From JABMMZ01 sp964505065 (GTDB taxonomy: Bacteria > Bacteroidota > Bacteroidia > NS11-12g > UBA955), in the NCBI GenBank assembly GCA_964505065.1, contig CAZDGF010000001.1, positions 1 through 64,000 of the forward strand: a DNA stretch of 64,000 nt, in the 5' to 3' direction. Below, in pieces: positions 19,529 to 27,041 of the stretch. The first letter of the stretch is position 1. Every line of letters starts with the position of its first letter. The notes beneath the pieces are model-generated. The model did not search any database. It was not told the origin of the DNA and was given only the letters and a program-made list of their open reading frames with translations. The translations under genes were made by a program, and so were the position numbers.

Positions 19529-20046
19529 ATGCCTTTGCCGAATTTTACGCCTAAATTTAAAATAATTGAACCAGTAAAATTAGATTTGTATTTACTTAAA
19601 TTTATTTGATTGTAAAACATATCTGCTGTATAGGAGTTGTAAAAAGGGTTCATATTATTGTAAATTACTCTAAACCCTACACCATAATAAAAATCTTTAA
19701 AATATTTTTTACCTTTTGTTATTCTGCCATTGTTTATTTCTAAACCCAAAGCATAATATTGATGGTTATTGATTATAAGTCCTCTTGGCATATCCCAACT
19801 CCATCTTTGATAAACTAAATCTTCTTTTGCAAATTTTGCACTTACCATAGGTTGCCAATACTTTAGCTTATTCGGTTTTGCTTGTTTTTTATTTATCAAT
19901 TTATAACCCATACCTGCACCAATATGAAAGCCATATAGTTTTTCAAATGGTTGAATTCCATTTCCTGCTGGCGGTTCGTAATTGCCATTATAATTTGGCA
20001 CACTTTTATAATTGGTAATAAACCTTAAATTGGCATTTACCTGCAA
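19525..20046 (-). pseudogene. probable N-terminally truncated outer-membrane barrel protein
   Basis: The frame runs from a stop at 20059-20061 to 19525, giving at most 177 residues with no ATG near its beginning; the only candidate start is TTG at 20046. There is no signal peptide, yet the sequence is typical of beta-barrel strands (FHIGAGMGYKLI, YYALGLEINNGR, FYYGVGFRVIYNN, TGSIILNLGVKFGKGI) and ends at the expected C-terminal strand. The N-terminal part, including the signal, is missing; upstream is the stop of another gene only 54 nt away. I read it as the remnant of a porin-like protein. A real short protein from TTG cannot be excluded. Confidence 0.5.
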
Positions 20047-20100
20047 ATAATTTAATTTTTACTTTTTTTCTTTAGGTTGGTTTTAGAACCATCAAATCTA

Positions 20101-21027
20101 CTACTTCAACATCAATTTTGAGCTACCAATTTTATATCCTTCAGAAAATATTTCTATGGTGTATTCACCAGCCTTAAATTCGCTTTGCTTTTTAAGGTAT
20201 AAAACATCTTCGTGTTTTTCGTTTTTGTAGTCAATGGTTTTCATTTCGGTATAAAGTGTTTCTGTGCCATCTACCTTTGTAGTTTGTTGTTTGCTGGTAA
20301 TTGTAGAGCCATCAGGACCAACTAATTTTACAAAAATATCTTTATCGCCAGCATCAGAAATTTCGTTTTTATCCAATACAAAACGCACTTTTATTTCTTC
20401 TACTTTGCTTGCTTTGCTTGTTTCTACTTCTTTTTTGCCAAATAATTTTCTTTCTCTAACGCCCATAACAGTAATAGTACTTGCATTCAATTTTTTGGCA
20501 AGGCTAATGCGTTTATTTTGTTGGTCAATAGTTTTGCTTTGGTCGGCATTTATGGCTTGTTGGTTGCCAAGGTCGCTTTCCAAGCCAGCACTTCTTGTTT
20601 GCTCATTTTTTAAATCAATAGTCAATTTATCTATTTGTGCTTTATACTCTGCTATTTGCCCTCTAAGCATAGCTATTTCAGATTTTGCTTTGCTTACCTC
20701 CGCTGTACTTAATTTTCCTTTGCTCAATAGCGTTTTTATTTCTGAAATTTTATCGGCTATGGCTTGGTCTTTTTCAGTAAGTTTAAAGGTTAAATCTTGA
20801 TTAGAAGTTTGCAAAGTTTTAATTTCTTCTTCTGCTTTTTGCAGCTCTAATACCAATTCTTTGTTGTCATCTGTAAGCTTAATATTTTGCGCAGTTAGTT
20901 CATTTTTCTTTTGATTGTCTTTATATAAAGTATAGCCTATACCTATATTTAAGGCAGCTAAAATAGCAATCAAAATCATTAAATAACTTTTGCTTTTTTT
21001 GTCTTTTTCGTTTTGTTGAATTTCCAT
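20101..21027 (-). CDS. membrane-anchored coiled-coil protein
   Basis: 308 residues. After a charged N-terminus (MEIQQNEKDKKSKS) comes one transmembrane helix (about 15-35, YLMILIAILAALNIGIGYTL). Next is a long coiled coil rich in E, K, Q and L heptads (about 40-185). A C-terminal beta-rich domain follows (about 215-308; IKVRFVLDKNEISDAGDKDI ... EFKAGEYTIEIFSEGYKIG). Probably anchored in the inner membrane with a periplasmic globular end. No enzyme motif. It precedes the barrel fragment and follows merR on the same strand, and has a TACGTTTG -7 box at 21049-21056. Confidence 0.7.
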   Translation of the reverse strand: MEIQQNEKDKKSKSYLMILIAILAALNIGIGYTLYKDNQKKNELTAQNIKLTDDNKELVLELQKAEEEIKTLQTSNQDLTFKLTEKDQAIADKISEIKTLLSKGKLSTAEVSKAKSEIAMLRGQIAEYKAQIDKLTIDLKNEQTRSAGLESDLGNQQAINADQSKTIDQQNKRISLAKKLNASTITVMGVRERKLFGKKEVETSKASKVEEIKVRFVLDKNEISDAGDKDIFVKLVGPDGSTITSKQQTTKVDGTETLYTEMKTIDYKNEKHEDVLYLKKQSEFKAGEYTIEIFSEGYKIGSSKLMLK

Positions 21028-21048
21028 GTTCTATGTTATATTTCGCTA

Positions 21049-21056
21049 CAAACGTA
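21049..21056 (-). promoter_or_regulatory. -7 promoter box, TACGTTTG
   Basis: Exact TAnnTTTG on the minus strand, 21 nt before the ATG of the coiled-coil protein at 21027. No strong -33 element is visible. Confidence 0.4.
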
Positions 21057-21105
21057 TAGCTTTTTTTTTAATTTATTAAAAAATTGCTTTTAATTTTATT
21101 TTGGG

Positions 21106-21450
21106 CTATAAACTATTTTTCAACGATTCTAAAAAATGCCTTATTTTATATAGGCTTTCGAGTGTATCTTGTTTTGGATTTTCGCTTTTTACAGTTTGGT
21201 TCATAAAGGCGTTAGCGCCCTGCAAAGTATAGCCTTTTTGTTTTACCAAATGTAGTATTTGCTTTAAATCTTCAATATTATGTTCGGTATATTTTCTATC
21301 GCCTTTTTTATTTTTTACCACCTTTTGCAGGCAATTAAATTCTTTTTCCCAAAAACGCAAAAGGGAAGGGGCAACACCCAATAGCTTGGAAACCTCGCCC
21401 ATATTGTAAAAAAGTTTTTTTACCTCGGTATCTGTTTTTAGCGTAGGCAT
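21106..21450 (-). CDS. MerR-family transcriptional regulator
   Basis: 114 residues. The N-terminal winged helix reads KLFYNMGEVSKLLGVAPSLL followed by RFWEKEF (about 9-36), the classical MerR DNA-recognition start. KGDRKYTEHNIEDLKQILHL forms the wing and HTH2, and a short helix follows (KGYTLQGANAFM). No C-terminal effector domain, so a short MerR of the kind common in Bacteroidota. It lies 8 nt downstream of the M23 peptidase gene and probably shares its transcript. The target is unknown. Confidence 0.88.
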   Translation of the reverse strand: MPTLKTDTEVKKLFYNMGEVSKLLGVAPSLLRFWEKEFNCLQKVVKNKKGDRKYTEHNIEDLKQILHLVKQKGYTLQGANAFMNQTVKSENPKQDTLESLYKIRHFLESLKNSL

Positions 21451-21458
21451 AAAAAAAA

Positions 21459-22430
21459 TTAATCGAAAGATTGATTGGGCGATGATGCCAATTCCAACAT
21501 TTTTTGATACTCTTCGTTGGTTAAATCATTGTAAAAGAAAAAGGCAGGGTTTATGGCTTCACCATTTCTATGCACCTCGTAGTGTAAATGTGGTGCTGTA
21601 GATTTTCCTGTACTACCTACCAAGCCTATCAATTGCCCACGTTTTACTTTTTGCCCTTGTTTGGCTATAAATTTACTTAAATGCCCATAAAGTGTCTCAA
21701 AACCGCTGCCGTGGTCTATTACAATATGCTGTCCATAGCCCCATATTTCCGATTTTACCATACTAATAGTACCATCGGCAGTGGCATATACTTCTGTGCC
21801 TTTGGGAGCAGTAAAATCTATACCAGCATGCAGCCTTTGGGTGCGGTAAAAAGGGTCTATTCTATAACCAAAGCCAGAGCCTATTCTATCCAAACTTTGG
21901 TTGCTAACAGGCTGAATGGCAGGTATTCGGGCAAGATAATCTTTTTTATTGGCAGCCATTACCAATAGGTCGTCAAAGCTTTTGCCTTGCATATCTATTT
22001 GCTTGGTTAGCAAATCCATTTGCTTGTTTATTTCTATCAGTAATTTACCTCTTTCTAATTTTCTTAACGCTTCATATTTTTCATCGTTTGTGGCAAATTG
22101 TTGCCAAGCTTTTTCGCTAATAGGGCTACTTTCGTAAATACTTCTGTAAACATTTACATCTTTGGTTCTTAATTTATTTACCTCTGCGCTCAAGTTTGTA
22201 AGCCTTTGGCTCATGTTTTCTACCTCTGCCTCAAGTTCTGTATTGGCAGATTTTAATTTCTTTTCTACTGGGGTAGATGTAAATTTTGAAAAAATTAAGA
22301 AAAATATAAAGCCTAAAATAACAGAAAAAGAAAACACCCCAATTCCACGCAATACAATAACCCATCTACTTAATTTAAACTTTTCGTAGCTTAATGTTTT
22401 GGGGTTAAAAAAATATTTCGTTTTTGCCAT
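21459..22430 (-). CDS. M23-family peptidoglycan endopeptidase, membrane anchored
   Basis: 323 residues. One transmembrane helix (about 25-48), a coiled coil (about 55-95), a linker, then an M23 (LytM) domain at about 185-300. Catalytic zinc motifs are present: QRLHAGIDFTAPKGTEV (HxxxD) and APHLHYEVH (HxH), with YGHLSK in between. Known role: cuts peptide cross-links in peptidoglycan during growth or division. The coiled-coil-plus-LytM layout also resembles regulatory factors, but the ligands appear complete, so it should be active. Its start is divergent from alaS. Confidence 0.9.
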   Translation of the reverse strand: MAKTKYFFNPKTLSYEKFKLSRWVIVLRGIGVFSFSVILGFIFFLIFSKFTSTPVEKKLKSANTELEAEVENMSQRLTNLSAEVNKLRTKDVNVYRSIYESSPISEKAWQQFATNDEKYEALRKLERGKLLIEINKQMDLLTKQIDMQGKSFDDLLVMAANKKDYLARIPAIQPVSNQSLDRIGSGFGYRIDPFYRTQRLHAGIDFTAPKGTEVYATADGTISMVKSEIWGYGQHIVIDHGSGFETLYGHLSKFIAKQGQKVKRGQLIGLVGSTGKSTAPHLHYEVHRNGEAINPAFFFYNDLTNEEYQKMLELASSPNQSFD

Positions 22431-22462
22431 TGTGTTTTACTCTATCGGTTTCTTTATTTTTG
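22430..22462 (+). promoter_or_regulatory. predicted alaS promoter
   Basis: TTG at 22430-22432, a 22-nt spacer, and TATTTTTG at 22455-22462, matching the Bacteroidota pattern TTG-N17-23-TAnnTTTG. It overlaps the start codon of the divergent M23 gene. Leader to the alaS ATG would be about 48 nt. Confidence 0.5.
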
Positions 22463-22513
22463 CACCTTAATTTTTTTTCAGACGTCAAAAATAGCAGTTT
22501 ATTTTTATATACA

Positions 22514-25138
22514 ATGATTACCGCCCAAAAAATACGATTAACTTTCCTTGAATTTTTTCAAAACAAGCAACATACCATTGTGCCTTCTGCACCTATTGTG
22601 GTAAAAAACGACCCCACATTAATGTTTACCAATGCGGGCATGAATCAGTTTAAAGATTATTTTTTAGGCAATAAAAAAGCACCTTATACCCGAGCTGCCG
22701 ATACCCAAAAATGTTTGCGTGTTAGCGGAAAACACAATGATTTGGAAGAAGTAGGCGTTGACCATTACCACCACACCATGTTTGAAATGTTGGGCAATTG
22801 GAGTTTTGGCGATTATTTTAAAAAAGAAGCCATAGAATGGAGTTGGGAATTATTAACCGAAGTATATGGTATTGATAAAAACAAATTGTACGTATCCGTT
22901 TTTGAAGGCGATAAGAAAGAAGGTTTGGCTTTCGACCAAGAGGCTTACGACTATTGGGCAAAACTGATAGACCCTAAAAGAATTTTAAAAGGCAATAAAA
23001 AAGATAATTTTTGGGAAATGGGCGATACCGGTCCTTGCGGTCCTTGTACGGAAATACATGTGGATATGCGAAGCGAGGCAGAGTGCAAAAAAATTGATGG
23101 CGCAACATTGGTAAACAACGACCACCCCGAAGTAATAGAAATATGGAACAATGTGTTTATGGAATTTAACCGAAAAGCCGATGGCAGTTTGGAAAAATTA
23201 CCTGCACAGCACGTTGATACGGGCATGGGCTTTGAGCGTTTGACAAGGGTTTTACAAAATAAAAAATCAAATTATGATACCGATATTTTTCAGCCGCTAA
23301 TTAAAGAACTTGAAACCATTACAGGCAAAAAATATGGCGGCACAGATAGCAAACAAGATATTGCTTTCCGTGTAATAGCCGACCACGTGCGTGCGGTAGC
23401 CTTTTGTATAGCCGATGGGCAAATGCCAAGCAATACAGGTGCTGGCTATGTTATTCGTAGAATTTTGAGACGTGCCTTGCGCTATGGTTATAGCTACTTG
23501 GGTATGCGAGAGCCTTTTATTTATAGATTATTGCCAGTATTAAGTGCAGAGTTTGGGGCTACTTTTCCCGAGCTTGTGGGGCAAAAAGATTTTATAGCCA
23601 AAGTAATACAAGAAGAGGGCAATACATTTTTGAAAACGCTTTCTATGGGGCTTGAAAGAATAACCACTTACATAGAAAAAAATAAAAAAATAGTAGATGC
23701 TAAAACTGCTTTTGAACTATACGACACTTTTGGTTTTCCTTTAGATTTAACGCAGTTAATAGCCTCTGAAAATGGCTTTACTGTGGATATTAAAGGCTAC
23801 GAAAAATTATTGCTTGAGCAAAAAACAAGAAGCAAAGCCGATGCTGTAAAAGAAACAGGCGATTGGCAATATTTGATAGACGATGATTATGAAGAATTTA
23901 TAGGCTATGATTATTTTGAAGCCAATGTAAAAATAGCACGATATAGAACCGTAAAAGCCAAAGACAAAGAGCAGTTTCAATTGGTGTTTGATATTACGCC
24001 TTTTTATGGCGAAAGTGGTGGGCAAGTGGGCGATACAGGCACAATGAAAGGCATAGTGAATGGCGAAGAGATAGCCATTATAGATACTCAAAAAGAGAAC
24101 GATTTAATTATCCATTATGTAAATAAATTACCTGCGGATACGCAGCAAAGTTTTGAGGTAAAAGTAAATGAAACCCAACGCAGTTTAAGTATGAACAATC
24201 ACTCGGCTACACATTTGCTACATGCGGCTTTAAAAAAAGTATTGGGCAGCCATGTAGCGCAAAAAGGTAGTTTGGTAAATGCAGATGGTTTGCGTTTCGA
24301 TTTTAGCCATTTTGCCAAAGTAACTGATGAGGAATTGACACAAATAGAAAACATAGTAAACGAAAAAATTAAAGCTTACATTCCTTTAGATGAGCAACGC
24401 AATATTCCTATAAAAACAGCTGTAGAAAAATTGGGTGCTACTGCCTTGTTTGGCGAAAAATATGGCGACTTGGTGCGTGTAATTACTTTTGATAAACAAT
24501 ATTCGGTAGAGCTATGTGGAGGAACACATGTAAAAAATACAGGAGTTATCAATGCGTTTAAAATAATGGCAGAAAGCAGTGTAGCTGCTGGGGTGCGCAG
24601 GATAGAAGCTATAACCAATCTAAAAGTTGATGCGTATTACAAACAATTGGAAACCCAAATGCAAAGCATTAACCAATTGCTTGGCGAACCAAAAAGCATA
24701 GCCGCAGCCATAGAAAAACTGAAAACAGAAAAAGCAGATTTACAAAAAAAGTTAGACACTTTAGAATTGGAAAAAGCCAACGAAACCAAGCAATATTTGG
24801 TATCTAAAATCAATAAAGGCAAAGGCATAGCTACTATTTTTGAAAGTATAGAAAACATTAGTGCTGAGCATTTAAAAACCATTTGTTTTCAATTGCGCAA
24901 TGAACACGAAAACCTATTTGGGGTATTTGCCTCTGTAATAAACGAAAAGCCTATGCTTACAATATTTTGTAGCGATACTTTAGTAGCAGAAAAAGGCATT
25001 AATTGTAGTAACATAGTGCGCCAATTAGCAAAACACATAAATGGTGGCGGTGGAGGGCAAGCATTTTTTGCTACCGCAGGCGGCAAAGATATTGAGGGCT
25101 TGGGTAAGGCTTTGGAAGAAGCAAAGGGGATAATTTAG
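22514..25138 (+). CDS. alaS: alanine--tRNA ligase
   Basis: 874 residues from ATG 22514 (MITAQKIRLTFLEFFQNK, the usual AlaRS beginning). An upstream in-frame ATG at 22424 would add 30 unrelated residues and overlap the divergent M23 gene. It charges tRNA-Ala with alanine. The N-terminal class II catalytic core has DPTLMFTNAGMNQFKDYFLG and GDTGPCGPCTEIH. The editing domain has HSATHLLHAALKKVLG and SVELCGGTHVKNTG (zinc ligands HxxxH and CxxxH). The C-Ala domain ends with KHINGGGGGQAFFATAGG. Normal length and complete motifs. Confidence 0.97.
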   Translation: MITAQKIRLTFLEFFQNKQHTIVPSAPIVVKNDPTLMFTNAGMNQFKDYFLGNKKAPYTRAADTQKCLRVSGKHNDLEEVGVDHYHHTMFEMLGNWSFGDYFKKEAIEWSWELLTEVYGIDKNKLYVSVFEGDKKEGLAFDQEAYDYWAKLIDPKRILKGNKKDNFWEMGDTGPCGPCTEIHVDMRSEAECKKIDGATLVNNDHPEVIEIWNNVFMEFNRKADGSLEKLPAQHVDTGMGFERLTRVLQNKKSNYDTDIFQPLIKELETITGKKYGGTDSKQDIAFRVIADHVRAVAFCIADGQMPSNTGAGYVIRRILRRALRYGYSYLGMREPFIYRLLPVLSAEFGATFPELVGQKDFIAKVIQEEGNTFLKTLSMGLERITTYIEKNKKIVDAKTAFELYDTFGFPLDLTQLIASENGFTVDIKGYEKLLLEQKTRSKADAVKETGDWQYLIDDDYEEFIGYDYFEANVKIARYRTVKAKDKEQFQLVFDITPFYGESGGQVGDTGTMKGIVNGEEIAIIDTQKENDLIIHYVNKLPADTQQSFEVKVNETQRSLSMNNHSATHLLHAALKKVLGSHVAQKGSLVNADGLRFDFSHFAKVTDEELTQIENIVNEKIKAYIPLDEQRNIPIKTAVEKLGATALFGEKYGDLVRVITFDKQYSVELCGGTHVKNTGVINAFKIMAESSVAAGVRRIEAITNLKVDAYYKQLETQMQSINQLLGEPKSIAAAIEKLKTEKADLQKKLDTLELEKANETKQYLVSKINKGKGIATIFESIENISAEHLKTICFQLRNEHENLFGVFASVINEKPMLTIFCSDTLVAEKGINCSNIVRQLAKHINGGGGGQAFFATAGGKDIEGLGKALEEAKGII

Positions 25139-25419
25139 ATTTTTTTTAGGTGAAAGAAGTTGTTTGGGTCATGTCGAGTAGTTCCTTTGCTTTGAAAGGA
25201 ACGTATCGAGACATGGATAATGTTATTCACTTCTCGATACGCAAAATGCAAAGCCATTTAGCTACTCGAAGTGACAGCAAAAAAAACGCTTTAAGTCTTA
25301 ATTCTATCCTCTGGTTGGTGTGTAGTATAGCCTTTTGTTCTGTATGTACGGAACCACCAACCAGTAAGAGTTTATGCGCTATGGTTTGTGTCCGAACGAT
25401 ACCATTTACTTATACCACA
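25139..25419. other. intergenic repeat-rich region upstream of the convergent Fic gene
   Basis: No credible gene; an open frame at 25150-25428 is composed of repeat sequence. Around 25168-25285 are paired phrases in both orientations (GTCGAGTAG, CGTATCGAGACA, TTCTCGATACG, CTACTCGAAGTGACA), a common style of intergenic repeat. At about 25325-25351 lies TATAGCCTTTTGTTCTGTAT, related to a sequence on the other side of the Fic gene. Confidence 0.55.
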
Positions 25420-26766
25420 TTAGCTTAAATTGTTAAATTGCTTAATTGTTTCCATTACTGGTTTTATTAAAGATTTAATAATTTCATTTTGTTTTTCTTC
25501 TGAAATTTGTTTGCCGTAAGGAAATTTAAATTCACTTGTTGTTTTTACAATATAATGAAATTCGTTGAAATTTATATTAAATCGAAGATAATTACTGGGG
25601 GTGTCTATAGATTTTTTAAACCCTTTTAGATGATAAAAATAGCGTATATTACTAATATAGTGTTCAGAATTTGTAATTTCATCTTGCAACCAATTTGCTA
25701 CCATTGTCTCATAAACCGTTTCTTTGAATCCGAGTTTATAAGACACATTTCCTCTCTTATAAATAATTTCCTTATCATAATCTAAAAAGAAATCTTTAAA
25801 TTCATTTAATTTCAGTTCAAGTTTTTGAAAAAGTGGAAAAATAGAGTGTTCTATCAAATTGCAAACAATTTGGTTACTTACTTTTTCTGTCAAATTTTCT
25901 TTGGTAGAAATTTCTTTTTTCAAAAGTTGTATTTCTTTGTCTAAATCATCGTCTTCTTCAATATTTTCGCCTTTGGTGGCTTTTGTTTGCAGCTCTATAC
26001 TCCAAATAAATTGCTCGGCTATGTATTGTACAAATGCTTCTATATTGCCTGTATCGGCTTGGTTTAGGGCGTTTAAGTATTTCTTTTTATCTATGCTTTT
26101 TATTACAATGGGGGGTAGCTTGTTTTTAAATAAAACGTAATTCATTAGTAGCCTTGAAATACGCCCATTGCCATCGTCAAAAGGATGTATCAATACAAAT
26201 TTATAATGTAGCAATGCCGCCAATACCACAGGGTGCAATTCTTGTTTTTGTAATTCTGCATTATACCATTCTATCAGTTCGCCCATTTTTATAGGGGTAT
26301 CTATGGGCGAGGCATATTCAAACAATTCGCCATTTTGCAACATTACAGAGTTCGGAAATTCTTTATAATCGCCCACTTTTATTAGTCTTCTTGTAGGTTC
26401 GCCATTGGGTGTTATGGCTTCTTTCCAAAAAGGCTGCACCAATATAATTTTATTCAGTTCTTTTATAAATGCTTCTGTTAAAGGCTGTTCGCTTTCATTA
26501 GCCATTGTTTGAATCAATTTATAAGCCACATTGTGTGCCCTCATTTCATCAAATTCTCTTATTTCGTGCACTCCTTCTGTTTTTTCAAACAACAACAATA
26601 ACATTGTTTCGCCATAGGTAAGGGTATTGCCCTCTATATGGTTGCTATTAAAATTAAATTCTAATAAAAACTTGCGTTCTAATTTCTTTTTATCTTCCAC
26701 TCTAATTTTTGGCAAAGATTTTAAATTAGAAATAAGAGCGTTTATTGTTTCAATGGTTTGTTGCAT
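25420..26766 (-). CDS. Fic-domain protein (predicted AMP-transferase) with N-terminal inhibitory motif
   Basis: 448 residues. The Fic active-site motif HPFDDGNGR is complete at 194-202 (family HxFx[D/E]GNGRxxR). Near the N-terminus SNHIEGN (41-47) matches the inhibitory-helix motif [S/T]xxxE[G/N], with Glu45 expected to block ATP binding, as in class II Fic proteins. The C-terminal ~170 residues (285-448) are an unrecognised helical/beta region. The family usually transfers AMP to a hydroxyl side chain of a target protein. Single gene, converging on alaS and flanked by related ~27-nt direct sequences. The target is unknown. Confidence 0.9.
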   Translation of the reverse strand: MQQTIETINALISNLKSLPKIRVEDKKKLERKFLLEFNFNSNHIEGNTLTYGETMLLLLFEKTEGVHEIREFDEMRAHNVAYKLIQTMANESEQPLTEAFIKELNKIILVQPFWKEAITPNGEPTRRLIKVGDYKEFPNSVMLQNGELFEYASPIDTPIKMGELIEWYNAELQKQELHPVVLAALLHYKFVLIHPFDDGNGRISRLLMNYVLFKNKLPPIVIKSIDKKKYLNALNQADTGNIEAFVQYIAEQFIWSIELQTKATKGENIEEDDDLDKEIQLLKKEISTKENLTEKVSNQIVCNLIEHSIFPLFQKLELKLNEFKDFFLDYDKEIIYKRGNVSYKLGFKETVYETMVANWLQDEITNSEHYISNIRYFYHLKGFKKSIDTPSNYLRFNINFNEFHYIVKTTSEFKFPYGKQISEEKQNEIIKSLIKPVMETIKQFNNLS

Positions 26767-27041
26767 TTAAAGGCAAAAATATATATTATTTTAGAATGTT
26801 AGGTATATTTTATTGCTGTTGTGTTGTATAGCCTTGTGTTCCGTACATACGAAACAAAGAACATGGCTACATACCAACCAAAGGAAAAAACAGAGGCAAG
26901 GTAGCCCCCTCTCATTTGGAGAGGGGGTTGGGGGTAAGGCAATCAATTCAACATTTCCATTATGTTAAAAGATTGTGGAATAAGCCCTTTCTTTTTCCAA
27001 TGTTTTAGTGTAATTTGCAGCCACTTTACAAATAATAAAAA
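26767..27041. other. intergenic region between divergent fic and gyrA with hairpin repeat
   Basis: At 26905-26927 there is a perfect hairpin with 9-nt arms (CCCCCTCTC / GAGAGGGGG, loop ATTTG), a style of intergenic repeat found in many genomes. At about 26828-26854 TATAGCCTTGTGTTCCGTAC resembles the repeat on the other side of the fic gene. The gyrA promoter should lie in the last 80 nt (TAATTTG near 27011), but no perfect TAnnTTTG is seen there. Confidence 0.55.

Noticed and set aside
25150..25428. 92-codon frame between alaS and fic
   Set aside because: It runs through paired inverted repeat phrases, has no family-like region and overlaps the fic 3' end; repeat DNA explains it.
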